Source: an uncultured Isosphaeraceae bacterium
GTDB lineage: Bacteria; Planctomycetota; Planctomycetia; Isosphaerales; Isosphaeraceae
Reading direction: 5' to 3'
Length of the DNA: 64,000 nucleotides
NCBI GenBank assembly: GCA_945957605.1
Contig: CAMFLR010000026.1
Coordinates: forward strand, 1 to 64,000
Shown: in pieces, positions 17,467-26,631 of the stretch
How the letters are laid out: each line of letters opens with the position of its first letter
How positions within the stretch are numbered: the stretch's first letter is position 1
Position numbers and translations under genes: made by a program
The notes under the pieces: generated by a model
Seen by the model: only the letters and a program-made list of their open reading frames with translations
Told to the model about the DNA's origin: nothing
Database searches by the model: none

Positions 17467-19601
17467 AAACCCGCACGCTTGATCCCGCGCTGATCGAACC
17501 GGAACGCTACGAACTTCAGGCGGAAATTGAAGCGGATCTCGATGTCGACCGTCGCGGTTTTTTCGGCGCGATGGGCGGTGGTTTGGTAGTTCTTTCGCTC
17601 TTGAGCGAAGCTGGGGCGCAGGAACCCGCGCGTGCCAAGGGTGGACGTCGCGGCGGCGGTGGTGCTGCGCCTCGCGAGATTGGTGCCTGGATTCACATCG
17701 GCGAGGATGGGAACGTCACCGCGTTCACCGGCAAGATGGAAGAGGGGCAGAACATTCGGACCTCACTTTCACAAGGTGTGGCGGAGGAACTTCGTGTCCC
17801 TGTTGCCCGTGTGAAACTCGTGATGGCCGACACCGCACTTTCGCCCTTCGACATGGGAACCTTCGGCAGTCGCACCACGCCGGCGATGTTACCTCAAATG
17901 CGAAGCGCAGCCGCAGCGGCGAGGCTGGCTTTGATTGATCTGGCGGCGGAGAAGTGGAAGGTTGAACGTGCAAGTCTTGTTGCAACTGATGGGCATATCA
18001 AACGCAACGACACCGGCGAAACCATCGGCTACGGTGAATTGACGCACGGCCAGAAGCTGCTGAAAACGATTGGTCCCGAAGCTTCAACCACTCCCGCCGA
18101 CAAGTGGGAAGTGCTTGGTCATCCAACGCCCAAGGTGAACGGCCGCGCGTATGTGACGGGCGGGCACCAGTACGCGTCGGACATCAAGCGCGAGGGGATG
18201 CGTTACGGCAAGGTGATTCACCCGCCTGGCCCCGGCGCGAAGCTGCTTTCCGCAGACGAAGCTGCAGCAAACGCGATTCCCGGCGTGACGATCGTGCGCG
18301 ACGGCGATTTCCTGGCGTTAGTGGCGCCCGGCTCGCATCTCGTTCGTCAGGCGGTGGAAGCGCTCAAACCGAAATGGTCGCCGTCGAACGGATCGTCGGA
18401 CCAAACGCTGTTCAATGACTTGCATCCCGAAGAGTCAAAAGCTGTAGGAGAGACTCAGTCTACAAAAGAAGGCTGGAAGTCGCTGGTGGCGCGATACACA
18501 GTGGCCTACATCGCACACGCGCCGATGGAACCGCGCGCGGCCGTCGCCGAGTGGCAGGACGGCAAGCTTACCGTGTGGACTGGCACGTCTCGGCCGTTCG
18601 GCGTGAAGGGCGAATTGACTCAGGCCCTCGGAATTCCGGACGCCAACGTGCGGGTGATCGTTCCCGATACAGGCGGCGGATACGGCGGTAAGCACACGGG
18701 CGAGGCGGCGGTTGAAGCAGCTAAACTCGCTCGTGCGGTGAAGGCGCCAGTTAAGGTGATTTGGACGCGTGAAGATGAATTCGCGCACGCGTATTTGCGT
18801 CCGGCTGGTGTGATTGAAGCATCGGCGGCTGTGCATCCCAATGGCACGATCAGCCGGTGGTCGTTCGACAATTACAATTCGGGCGGTTCGGGAATCGATT
18901 CGCCTTATCGCGTCGAATCGCCTCGCCAGGCCTTTCATCAGACGAAATCGCCGCTCCGGCAAGGATCTTATCGCGCTCTCGCATCGACAGCGAACCACTT
19001 CGCGCGTGAGTCGTTCATGGACGAACTCGCGCACGTCGCCGGACTTGACCCGCTCGAATTCCGGCTCAAGAACATCCGCGAACCTCGCCTCCGCGCCGTG
19101 CTAACCGCCGCGGCCGACAAGTTCGGCTGGGGTAAGCGACCCTCTCGCGACGGGATCACCGGCAGTGGTCTTGCTTGTGGGACGGAGAAGGGGGGATTTG
19201 TCGGCACGGCGGCGGAAGTTGAGATCGACGCCAAGACCGGACGCGTGCACGTGCGACGCCTGGTTGTGGCGTTCGAATGTGGCGCCATCACGAACCCCGA
19301 TGGCGTGAAGAATCAGGCTGAAGGGGGCGTCATCATGGGACTGGGCGGCGCATTGTTCGAGGCGATCAAGTTCAAGGATGGCGCTGTCGCAAATGCGCGA
19401 TTCTCGAAATACCGCGTGCCACGATTCAGCGACGTGCCGCCGATCGAAATCGTCTTGCTCGATCGCAAGGATCTCCCCTCGGCCGGCGCGGGCGAAGCGC
19501 CGATTATTGGCGTCGCGCCGGCGATTGGCAACGCGATCTTCAATGCCACGGGCCGGCGACTGCGAGCGATACCGATGGTTCCTGAAGGTCTGAAGGTATG
19601 A
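17463..19601 (+). CDS. Molybdopterin-binding subunit, Tat-exported aldehyde/isoquinoline oxidoreductase type
   Basis: 712 residues. A twin-arginine motif R30-R31 (DVDRRGFFGAMGGG) followed by a hydrophobic stretch predicts Tat export. The molybdenum-hydroxylase landmarks are the cofactor loop DTGGGYGGKHTGEAA and the C-terminal SAGAGEAPIIGVAPAIGNAIF containing the presumed catalytic glutamate. A Gly/Arg-rich low-complexity patch follows the signal (GGRRGGGGAAP). There is no FAD subunit gene, so electrons probably go to a cytochrome, as in isoquinoline 1-oxidoreductase (IorAB) relatives. The substrate cannot be told from sequence. Confidence 0.92.
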   Translation: MKTRTLDPALIEPERYELQAEIEADLDVDRRGFFGAMGGGLVVLSLLSEAGAQEPARAKGGRRGGGGAAPREIGAWIHIGEDGNVTAFTGKMEEGQNIRTSLSQGVAEELRVPVARVKLVMADTALSPFDMGTFGSRTTPAMLPQMRSAAAAARLALIDLAAEKWKVERASLVATDGHIKRNDTGETIGYGELTHGQKLLKTIGPEASTTPADKWEVLGHPTPKVNGRAYVTGGHQYASDIKREGMRYGKVIHPPGPGAKLLSADEAAANAIPGVTIVRDGDFLALVAPGSHLVRQAVEALKPKWSPSNGSSDQTLFNDLHPEESKAVGETQSTKEGWKSLVARYTVAYIAHAPMEPRAAVAEWQDGKLTVWTGTSRPFGVKGELTQALGIPDANVRVIVPDTGGGYGGKHTGEAAVEAAKLARAVKAPVKVIWTREDEFAHAYLRPAGVIEASAAVHPNGTISRWSFDNYNSGGSGIDSPYRVESPRQAFHQTKSPLRQGSYRALASTANHFARESFMDELAHVAGLDPLEFRLKNIREPRLRAVLTAAADKFGWGKRPSRDGITGSGLACGTEKGGFVGTAAEVEIDAKTGRVHVRRLVVAFECGAITNPDGVKNQAEGGVIMGLGGALFEAIKFKDGAVANARFSKYRVPRFSDVPPIEIVLLDRKDLPSAGAGEAPIIGVAPAIGNAIFNATGRRLRAIPMVPEGLKV

Positions 19602-19643
19602 AGCTCAGTTCGAGCGATCGGCTATTCCTCGAGATCTGATCCT

Positions 19644-20270
19644 ATGTGCGCCAGTGAAAGGCCTGCCCGCACATTCAGGGTGACGATTCGAGGTATGTTA
19701 CTTCTGAATCTGTATGCCGCCGTCATCATGGCAGGTGTTGTTTACGTATTAACCAGGGAGAACTCAGACGAAAAATATCGGGCACTGGTGAATGCGATCG
19801 TGGCGATTCCGGGCGTACTTTGCCCCTTGACTGCCGTCATTCTGAGATCCGGGCCGCGCCGGGATCTTGTTATGCGCATGATCTTGCTCTGGGGCTATGT
19901 GTTGTACTTGACGCTGCTCAGCCTGCCACTCTTTCCGACCTTTCGATATTGGTTGTTTGACACAATTGGCATGCGACAGCCATTTTTTAGACCAAAAGTG
20001 TCGAGTAAAGAGAGCATCATAACAACGATCATCTTTTCCATACTATGGTCAGGAGCGGTCTATTTCCGTCTTCGTTGGTATCCGAAGCAATGTCCCAACT
20101 GCCAACGGCGAGGCCTCATCAAAGCGTTTAAAAACAATTTGAGTGCTTACTCAAGAACTCATGTGTTCTATTGGTGTGCTTTTTGCGGTGTGAAACTCAA
20201 GCATACCAAGACTCGACCCATTGTCTGGTGCGATGCTTCTTCACATGAAGAGAAAAGATTTTATTGGTAG
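19644..20270 (+). CDS. Membrane protein with C-terminal zinc ribbon
   Basis: 208 residues. The N-terminus TFRVTIRGMLLLNLYAAVIM resembles the start of many short planctomycete membrane proteins. Four hydrophobic segments (about 16-40, 50-68, 78-98, 128-145) precede a C-terminal CPNCQRRG...CAFCG ribbon facing the same side as the N-terminus if the count is right. No catalytic motif. Unknown function; not obviously part of the upstream operon (42-base gap). Confidence 0.68.
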   Translation: MCASERPARTFRVTIRGMLLLNLYAAVIMAGVVYVLTRENSDEKYRALVNAIVAIPGVLCPLTAVILRSGPRRDLVMRMILLWGYVLYLTLLSLPLFPTFRYWLFDTIGMRQPFFRPKVSSKESIITTIIFSILWSGAVYFRLRWYPKQCPNCQRRGLIKAFKNNLSAYSRTHVFYWCAFCGVKLKHTKTRPIVWCDASSHEEKRFYW

Positions 20271-20273
20271 CGG

Positions 20274-20388
20274 GTAGCCGGGACAACTTGTCGTCCCGGT
20301 GCGAAGCGACAAGAGGATATCGTAATCTGTTCCGCTTCGCCCTCTTGTGGCTGCGCCACCCAGACAACAAGTTGTCCGGGCCACCCAA
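20274..20388. repeat. Composite palindromic repeat (family C)
   Basis: Several nested palindromes: GGGACAACTTGTCGTCCC, GCGAAGCGACAAGAGG facing CCTCTTGT, GTGGCTGCGCCAC, and GGACAACTTGTTGTC-like GACAACAAGTTGTC, ending GGGCCACCCAA. The right half recurs at 28.3 kb. Intergenic and non-coding. Confidence 0.75.
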
Positions 20389-20439
20389 TTCTAGCTATTG
20401 TTTTACCCCAACCGCGTAAGTCCAAATAAAGGACGCGAA

Positions 20440-23400
20440 TCAGTCAGCGAGCTTGTGGATCGTTCCATCAAGGTAGCTTTCCACTCGCTCGCCCTTGGAT
20501 CCTTGAATCGCATAGCCAATCTCAAAGCATTGCACCGGCGTGATGGTGGGAATTGCCAGCAAAACGGTTTTGCCGTCTTCAGAAAGAGTTACACGCTCGA
20601 CCTTAAGACCGTGTTCGCCCACATGCGGAGAGCCGTAGTTTTCGGATCGCTTCAGCGACCATACTTTCACATTGTATCGCGAAGGATCGGTCGCCGTTTT
20701 GCGATCGAGCGGATCGGAAAATGTCAGCGAGACACCAGTTTTCGTCGCATGAAAGCCGATCGGGAGATGAGCAGGTTTGCTGGTGGCCCGCACGCGATAG
20801 AACCCGCCGGGAGTTTGCTGAGTGCCGGCCCAGGCGAACATCCCGCAGGTGTAAAGGTGGCCGTCGCCTGGGTTGAATCGCCCGCGCATCACGCCTGTGG
20901 GAAACTGCGGAATCGGCAACGGCGAAACGCCTCCTTGCATTAGATCGCCGACGCGCTCGTGCGGAATTGCGAAGATCTTGCCATAACCATATGACAGATT
21001 GAGCAATCCACCATTCAATGCGCCCCACGACTTGCTATTCACTCGCACCACCTCCGCTGGTGAACGGTCGATCGCATTTGTAATCCAACACAATGGCGGC
21101 TCCATCACCGTGTCGGACGTGTCTGTGATGTTGTGATAGCCCCACATGTTTCCATGAAAGCTTCCGGGCTGCACCCAGTTGATCCGATTCTTGGGGAGCC
21201 AGAATCCTTCCTGATCGGTGACGAAGAACGTGCCGTCGGGATTGACGCACACGCCATTCGGTGCGCGAAAGCCGACGGCGAGAATGTCGGTCTTTTTGCC
21301 AGTTTTGTCGACACGCAGCAGTGTTCCATGCTGGGGAACAAGGGCCGTTTTGCCGTGTCGCGCGGCCTTGGTGTAGTACAGGTTGCCTGCGTCGTCGGTT
21401 TGCAGATCCATCGCGAATTCGTGGAAATGCTCGGTCACCTGATGATCGGAGTTGAAGCATTCGACGTAGTCGGTCTCGCCGTCGTTGTTCAGGTCGCGAA
21501 GAATGGCGATTTGATCACGGCAGCACACATAGATTTGACCACCGATGATCTTGAGGCCAAGCGGCTGGAATAACCCAGACGCAATGCGCCGCCACGTCAA
21601 ACCCGCGCCAGGATCGTCAAATCCCTCGACGCGCCAGACATCACCGTCCCAATCACAAAGCGCGGCCGTGCGGGCGTCGATGAAATCAAATCCCGTCACA
21701 CGCAACTGGCTATTCCAGGGCGTTTTTTCGGGAAGAGTTAGTGTATCGACCGCAAAGGCGGAATCGCTTCGGCCGATGATTCCATAGGTTTTCAAACGTT
21801 CGGGCCAACGTGAGGGGCCGCCGTTCGTCAAAAGGGAAAGAACGACAGGTGCTTCCGGCTCGCGGAGTTTCTCTTGCAGTCGCGCCTGGGGACCATCGTA
21901 GAGAAAAATCTTCACGAGACGGCGCATCGATGATGCGGGAAATCGCACGAATCGCTGGCCGTCGCGTTCGAAAGTTTCGACCTTGGAATCACCCGCGACG
22001 CAGACAGCCACACTCGCAGGCGCGGCCTGCATCACCAGCTCTTTCTCGGCGGGACCCATCTCGATTGTACGAGTGTAGAACACATCGTTGTCAGTGGCGC
22101 CGGGCTCAATTCCGGGTGATTCCAGGATCTCGGTTGTGCCGACGTTATAGGCGATGATGACGCGTTCGCCGTGGTGATAAATGCCGCGATATCGCAGCCA
22201 CGAAGAAGGCAGGGGACCGTATGGACGATCGTCGCGGCCTCGAATGCGTGGGTCGGAGAATGAGCCATTGGCGGGATTTGCCCAGCCGGGACTCGGTGAA
22301 TTGAGCACGTGCCTTTTCCCAGCAATGCTGGGGTGCACGACGTGTCGCCCGTTGAAGTTGATGCTATCCCAGTCGCTGAATCCATTGCCGCTCCACGCGG
22401 CGGCGAGTCGCATCGTGTCGTGATCGTACACCGTCCAGAAGTGACCTTTTGCGACGCCGCCGGGGCCGGTATCGAGTCGAACGGCAATCCCTTTGTAGGC
22501 GAAGTTTGTGCCGTCGCGGCCGACTTCCAATGTTGCCATCAAGCTGGGGCCGTAATCCATTTGCGACCACGGTTCGAGATGCTGGGGCGCGGGTCCGCGA
22601 GTGTTTCCTTTCGGCAATGAGGCGAGATATGCAGGAGTGATCGTAATATATTGGGAAAGATTTGAACGCTTGAGAAATGCTTCACGAATATAGTGAATGA
22701 CCTCATACTTCTGGCGCGGCACTATCCAGGGTTGGGGTGGCATCTGGCCGAAGCCGTGCGTTAGCGTTTTGTAGAGCGAATAGGGATCGTTGCCGTTTTT
22801 GAACTGTCCGCTCGCGAACTTGAGCGATGTCGGCATTGAGCCTTCCTGACTTCCCATGCCATGGCAATTAGCGCAAACGCGCGAGTAAATTGCTTCGCCA
22901 TTTGCATAACTGTCTTGGTTCATACTGGAAATCAGGCCAGCGTGATCGAGTTTCGATTCATAATCGGCGATGCGAGGAACGAGCAATGCAGGATCGGGCC
23001 GAAGCTCCTGCGCTCTTAGCACCCCATGATCGGCGATTTCGCGCAAATAACGCGCGAGGTCCAGGAACTCCTGCCGCGTTTGCAGCGTGTTCGCGAGACC
23101 GTCGGGCATGATCGAGCGATCGCTAATCCGTTTGGCCTCGATCTCGGCGCGCGAGATCGAAATCAACTTCCCTTCGGCAGTCGCCTCGCGAATCACCAGC
23201 CCATCAGCGTTTTCTGAAACCAGCAGGCCGCCAATCGTTTTCCCTTGTGTGGTGGCGACCACAACTTGCTCGAAGCCTTTTTTGATCTGCTTGCTCGGAA
23301 AGAGAATCGATTCGATCAGATATTCATCCGTTACGTCCTTGCCAAGCTGCGCCAGGTCGGGACCAAGGCGATTTTTCGGATCGGAAGGCGCGTGGCAGGT

Positions 23401-23577
23401 AGCGCACTGGGTGTACGACTGATGAAAAACAATCGCCCCGCGCCTCGCATCTCCCTGAAGTCGAACGGCGCGGGCGAGCGCAACAGGGTCTTCGTGGAGA
23501 AGTTCTTGCGTCAGCGGCGGGGCGGCGTTCTGGCCGATCAATGTGGCGATCACGGCGGTGGCGACGAACGAAATCAC
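20440..23577 (-). CDS. Large secreted di-heme c-type cytochrome with beta-propeller domain (DUF6797-like)
   Basis: 1045 residues with a short signal-like N-terminus. Two heme-attachment motifs are present: CATCH (58-62), in a domain of the PVC cytochrome type (PSKQIKKGFEQVVV), and CANCH (235-239), in a second cytochrome domain. Residues about 330-560 resemble the uncharacterised DUF6797 region. From about 600 there is a glucose/sorbosone-dehydrogenase-like propeller with GWVxxxG-type segments such as GFRAPNGVCVNPDGTFFVTDQ. Predicted periplasmic redox protein; the substrate is unknown. Divergent from another cytochrome/propeller gene across a 187-base gap, and it could accept electrons from the nearby molybdenum enzyme. 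Confidence 0.85.
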   Translation of the reverse strand: MISFVATAVIATLIGQNAAPPLTQELLHEDPVALARAVRLQGDARRGAIVFHQSYTQCATCHAPSDPKNRLGPDLAQLGKDVTDEYLIESILFPSKQIKKGFEQVVVATTQGKTIGGLLVSENADGLVIREATAEGKLISISRAEIEAKRISDRSIMPDGLANTLQTRQEFLDLARYLREIADHGVLRAQELRPDPALLVPRIADYESKLDHAGLISSMNQDSYANGEAIYSRVCANCHGMGSQEGSMPTSLKFASGQFKNGNDPYSLYKTLTHGFGQMPPQPWIVPRQKYEVIHYIREAFLKRSNLSQYITITPAYLASLPKGNTRGPAPQHLEPWSQMDYGPSLMATLEVGRDGTNFAYKGIAVRLDTGPGGVAKGHFWTVYDHDTMRLAAAWSGNGFSDWDSINFNGRHVVHPSIAGKRHVLNSPSPGWANPANGSFSDPRIRGRDDRPYGPLPSSWLRYRGIYHHGERVIIAYNVGTTEILESPGIEPGATDNDVFYTRTIEMGPAEKELVMQAAPASVAVCVAGDSKVETFERDGQRFVRFPASSMRRLVKIFLYDGPQARLQEKLREPEAPVVLSLLTNGGPSRWPERLKTYGIIGRSDSAFAVDTLTLPEKTPWNSQLRVTGFDFIDARTAALCDWDGDVWRVEGFDDPGAGLTWRRIASGLFQPLGLKIIGGQIYVCCRDQIAILRDLNNDGETDYVECFNSDHQVTEHFHEFAMDLQTDDAGNLYYTKAARHGKTALVPQHGTLLRVDKTGKKTDILAVGFRAPNGVCVNPDGTFFVTDQEGFWLPKNRINWVQPGSFHGNMWGYHNITDTSDTVMEPPLCWITNAIDRSPAEVVRVNSKSWGALNGGLLNLSYGYGKIFAIPHERVGDLMQGGVSPLPIPQFPTGVMRGRFNPGDGHLYTCGMFAWAGTQQTPGGFYRVRATSKPAHLPIGFHATKTGVSLTFSDPLDRKTATDPSRYNVKVWSLKRSENYGSPHVGEHGLKVERVTLSEDGKTVLLAIPTITPVQCFEIGYAIQGSKGERVESYLDGTIHKLAD

Positions 23578-23764
23578 GGCCTGCCTCCCGGTCGATGCGT
23601 CAAGATTGCGCTCGCTCCACTATTTCGCGAGTTGTGGGGCGAAGTCCAGACGCTTCTCTCTGAGGCACGGAAAGGTTGAACTCCGGCCTCGAAGACCGCA
23701 TACTCGTTGCAATTCTCTCCCTCCCGAGGCTGAGTTCCGCTTGCTCCTTCCTTGAGGTTTTCTC

Positions 23765-26398
23765 ATGCGTTCGATTCGTCACCGCGCAGCCATAGCGGCT
23801 GCCGTTACGGCGTGTTCGCTGCTCGCGAGCTATGCCGTCTCGCTTTCCCCAACTGCCGCTCAGGCTCCTGCCAAGGCCGACGCCAAGAAGCAAACAAAGG
23901 CGAAGGGAAAGCGTCCCGCCCCTCCAGCCACACCCGCTCCTCCCGCACTGGCAATCGACAGGATGCGCGTGCAAAAGGGCTTCAAGGTTGAGCTGGTTTA
24001 CACCGTCCCCCGCGAAACGCAGGGTTCGTGGGTCAGCCTGACGATTGATCCCAAGGGACGCCTTATCGCGTCTGACCAGTATGGCAAGCTGTTCCGCATC
24101 ACGCCCGCGCCGGTCGGTCAAGATGCTTCGGCCACGAAGGTTGAAGCTCTTTCGGTCGAAATCGGCGAGGCGCAGGGACTCCTCTGGGCGTTCGATAGCC
24201 TTTACGTCGTGGTGAACTCGGGCGGCAAGTTCCCGAGCGGTCTCTATCGCGCTCGCGACACGGATGGCGACGATCAGCTCGATAAGGTCGAGCTGCTGCG
24301 TTCGCTCAAGGGTGGCGGCGAGCACGGTCCCCATGCGGTTGTGCTCTCGCCCGACGGCAAGTCGCTGCACATCGTCGCGGGTAATGCGACGGCCGTGCCC
24401 GACCTCGCCGGCTCGCTCGTTCCTAAGGTTTGGGGTGAAGATAATCTCCTCCCGCGTATGACCGATGGCCGTGGCTTCATGGCCGACGAAAAGGCCCCTG
24501 GCGGCTACGTTTGCAAGGTTGATCCCGACGGCAAGGCCTTCGAGCTGCGGTCGATGGGATATCGCAACCCGTACGACATCGCCTTCAACCGCTACGGCGA
24601 TCTCTTCACCTACGACGCCGATATGGAGTGGGACGTCAACACGCCGTGGTATCGCCCGACGCGCGTGTGCGACGTCGCCAGCGGCTCCGACTTCGGTTAT
24701 CGCAACGGTGCCGGCAAGTGGCCCACCTATTACTTCGACAGCCTGCCGCCGGCTGCGAACGTCGGCCCCGGCTCGCCCACGGGTATCGGCTTCGGCTACG
24801 GCGCGAAGTTCCCTGCGAAGTATCAGGATGCGCTTTTCATTTCCGACTGGAGCTACGGCAAGCTTTACGCCGTGCATCTCAAACCCAAGGGCGCGAGCTA
24901 CACCGGCGAAGTCGAAGAGTTCGTGACCGGCGCTCCGCTGCCGCTTACGGATCTGGTTGTGCATCCGGTCGATGGCTCGCTCTACTTCGCAATCGGTGGA
25001 CGCCGGACGACTTCGAGCCTCTACCGCGTCGTTTACGCCGGTGATGAGTCGACCGCTCCTTCCGCCGCGAGCGACGAAGGTGCCTCGGCCCGCGCAGAGC
25101 GCCGCAAGCTGGAAGCGTTCCATGGTCATAAGGACGCCGCGGCGGTTGAAACCGCCTGGCCGTACCTCTCGAACCCCGACCGTTTCCTGCGCTACGCCGC
25201 CCGCGTGGCGATCGAGTTCCAGGACGTTGCGACCTGGAAGCAGCGTGCGTTGGCGGAAACCAATCCCCAGGCCGCACTCGAAGCTTTGCTGGCGCTGACG
25301 CAAGTGACCGAGACTGATCCCGCACATCGCGCGGCTGGTGCTGCCGGCCCCGATCTCGCGACTCGCGACCAGATCTTGCAGGCGCTCGACAAGCTCGACT
25401 GGAAGAGCCTGACCGCAACGCAGAAGCTCGACCTCGTGCGGGTTTACCAAGTCCTGCTTAACCGTACGGGCAAGCCCGACTCGGAAATCACAACAAAGCT
25501 GCTGGCAAAGTTCGAGCCACTCTATCCGTCGCCGAGCCGCGACCTGACGGTCGAGCTGCTCAACGTCCTCGTGTTCCTGGGCTCGAAGGAAGTCGCGGCG
25601 AAGACGGTTCCGCTGCTCGCGAACGCCCCGACGCAGGAAGAGCAAATTGACATCGCCCGCGCTCTTCGCGTGCTGCAAGTCGGCTGGACTCCCGAGCTGC
25701 GCAAGGCGTATTTCTCGTGGTTCCCCAAGGCTTCGGGCTACAAGGGCGGAGCGAGCTTCGGCGGCTTCTTGACGAAGATCAAGAACGACGCGGTCGCCAC
25801 GCTGAGTGACGCCGAAAAGGCCGAGCTTAAGTCGATCATCGAAGCGAAGGGAACGGGCCAGGTGAAGGCCGTGGTTGCCCCTGCGCGACCGGTCGTCAAG
25901 GAATGGACTCTCGACGAACTGGTGCCGATTGCGGAAGCGGGACTTAAAACGAAGCGTGACTTCGACAAGGGCCGCAACCTGTTCGCCGCCGCCCAGTGCT
26001 TCGCCTGCCACCGTTTCGACAACGAAGGCGGCTCGGTCGGCCCTGACCTGACTGGTGCCTCGGGCCGCTTCAGCTCACGCGATTTGCTTGAGTCGATCAT
26101 CGTGCCGAGCAAGGTGATCAGCGATCAGTATGCGGCGATTGTTGTGTCGACAACCGATGGTCGCGTGGTGACCGGCCGCGTTGTGAACCTGAATAACGAC
26201 GGCATGATGATCAACACGAACATGCTCGACCCCGATGCGCAGGTCACCGTCGACCGCAAATCGATCGAGGAAGTGAAGCCTTCGCCGATTTCGATGATGC
26301 CGGTCGGTCTCTTGAACACGCTGCAGAAGGAGGAGATTCTCGACTTGCTCGCGTACCTCCTCTCGCGCGGTGATCGCGAGAATCCGATGTTCAAGTAA
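23765..26398 (+). CDS. Secreted PVC-type propeller protein with C-terminal cytochrome c domain
   Basis: 877 residues. The signal peptide (about 1-38) is followed by a Lys/Pro/Ala-rich linker. A propeller (about 65-420) opens with RMRVQKGFKVELVY and contains GYRNPYDIAFNRYGDLFTYD, typical of membrane-bound dehydrogenase-like PVC proteins. A helical HEAT-like region (about 430-680) leads to a heme domain with CFACH (745-749) and the PSKVISDQYAAIVV...GRVVTGRVV signature shared with the divergent gene's first heme domain. Likely a periplasmic electron-transfer or dehydrogenase protein. A strong terminator follows. Confidence 0.88.
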   Translation: MRSIRHRAAIAAAVTACSLLASYAVSLSPTAAQAPAKADAKKQTKAKGKRPAPPATPAPPALAIDRMRVQKGFKVELVYTVPRETQGSWVSLTIDPKGRLIASDQYGKLFRITPAPVGQDASATKVEALSVEIGEAQGLLWAFDSLYVVVNSGGKFPSGLYRARDTDGDDQLDKVELLRSLKGGGEHGPHAVVLSPDGKSLHIVAGNATAVPDLAGSLVPKVWGEDNLLPRMTDGRGFMADEKAPGGYVCKVDPDGKAFELRSMGYRNPYDIAFNRYGDLFTYDADMEWDVNTPWYRPTRVCDVASGSDFGYRNGAGKWPTYYFDSLPPAANVGPGSPTGIGFGYGAKFPAKYQDALFISDWSYGKLYAVHLKPKGASYTGEVEEFVTGAPLPLTDLVVHPVDGSLYFAIGGRRTTSSLYRVVYAGDESTAPSAASDEGASARAERRKLEAFHGHKDAAAVETAWPYLSNPDRFLRYAARVAIEFQDVATWKQRALAETNPQAALEALLALTQVTETDPAHRAAGAAGPDLATRDQILQALDKLDWKSLTATQKLDLVRVYQVLLNRTGKPDSEITTKLLAKFEPLYPSPSRDLTVELLNVLVFLGSKEVAAKTVPLLANAPTQEEQIDIARALRVLQVGWTPELRKAYFSWFPKASGYKGGASFGGFLTKIKNDAVATLSDAEKAELKSIIEAKGTGQVKAVVAPARPVVKEWTLDELVPIAEAGLKTKRDFDKGRNLFAAAQCFACHRFDNEGGSVGPDLTGASGRFSSRDLLESIIVPSKVISDQYAAIVVSTTDGRVVTGRVVNLNNDGMMINTNMLDPDAQVTVDRKSIEEVKPSPISMMPVGLLNTLQKEEILDLLAYLLSRGDRENPMFK

Positions 26399-26431
26399 TC
26401 GGCTGTACATTCGGAATAATGTTCCTGTGAT

Positions 26432-26467
26432 GCCGGCAGGCTGCGTTGCCTGTCGGCTCATTTTTTT
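26432..26467 (+). terminator. Rho-independent terminator
   Basis: GCCGGCAGGC pairs with GCCTGTCGGC over a TGCGTT loop (10-bp stem, one G-T pair), then TCA and seven Ts. Ends the cytochrome/propeller transcript. Confidence 0.85.
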
Positions 26468-26596
26468 GGTTGGTACTTCCAGGACGTACATTTCTGTCTC
26501 CATCATCACCAATGCTCGGAATGCGGAATGCTCCCGAAGTTACTGGCCAAACGGAAGTCCGGCGAACTTTCTCTTGACCACCTTCTCCGCGCCGGA

Positions 26597-26619
26597 TACT
26601 TTGTATTTCAAAGTACTTT
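26597..26619. promoter_or_regulatory. Candidate operator: inverted repeat before the serine hydrolase gene
   Basis: TACTTTG-TATTT-CAAAGTA (26597-26615) is a perfect 7-bp inverted repeat, overlapping the second palindrome AAAGTACTTT (26610-26619) and followed at once by the GGGAGGTGG ribosome-binding site. The position suits a repressor blocking initiation. The cognate regulator is not in the window. Confidence 0.55.
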
Positions 26620-26631
26620 GGGAGGTGGTTT

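Noticed and set aside
23600-26011. 803-residue minus-strand frame
   Set aside because: Antisense to the cytochrome/propeller gene; no recognisable motif.
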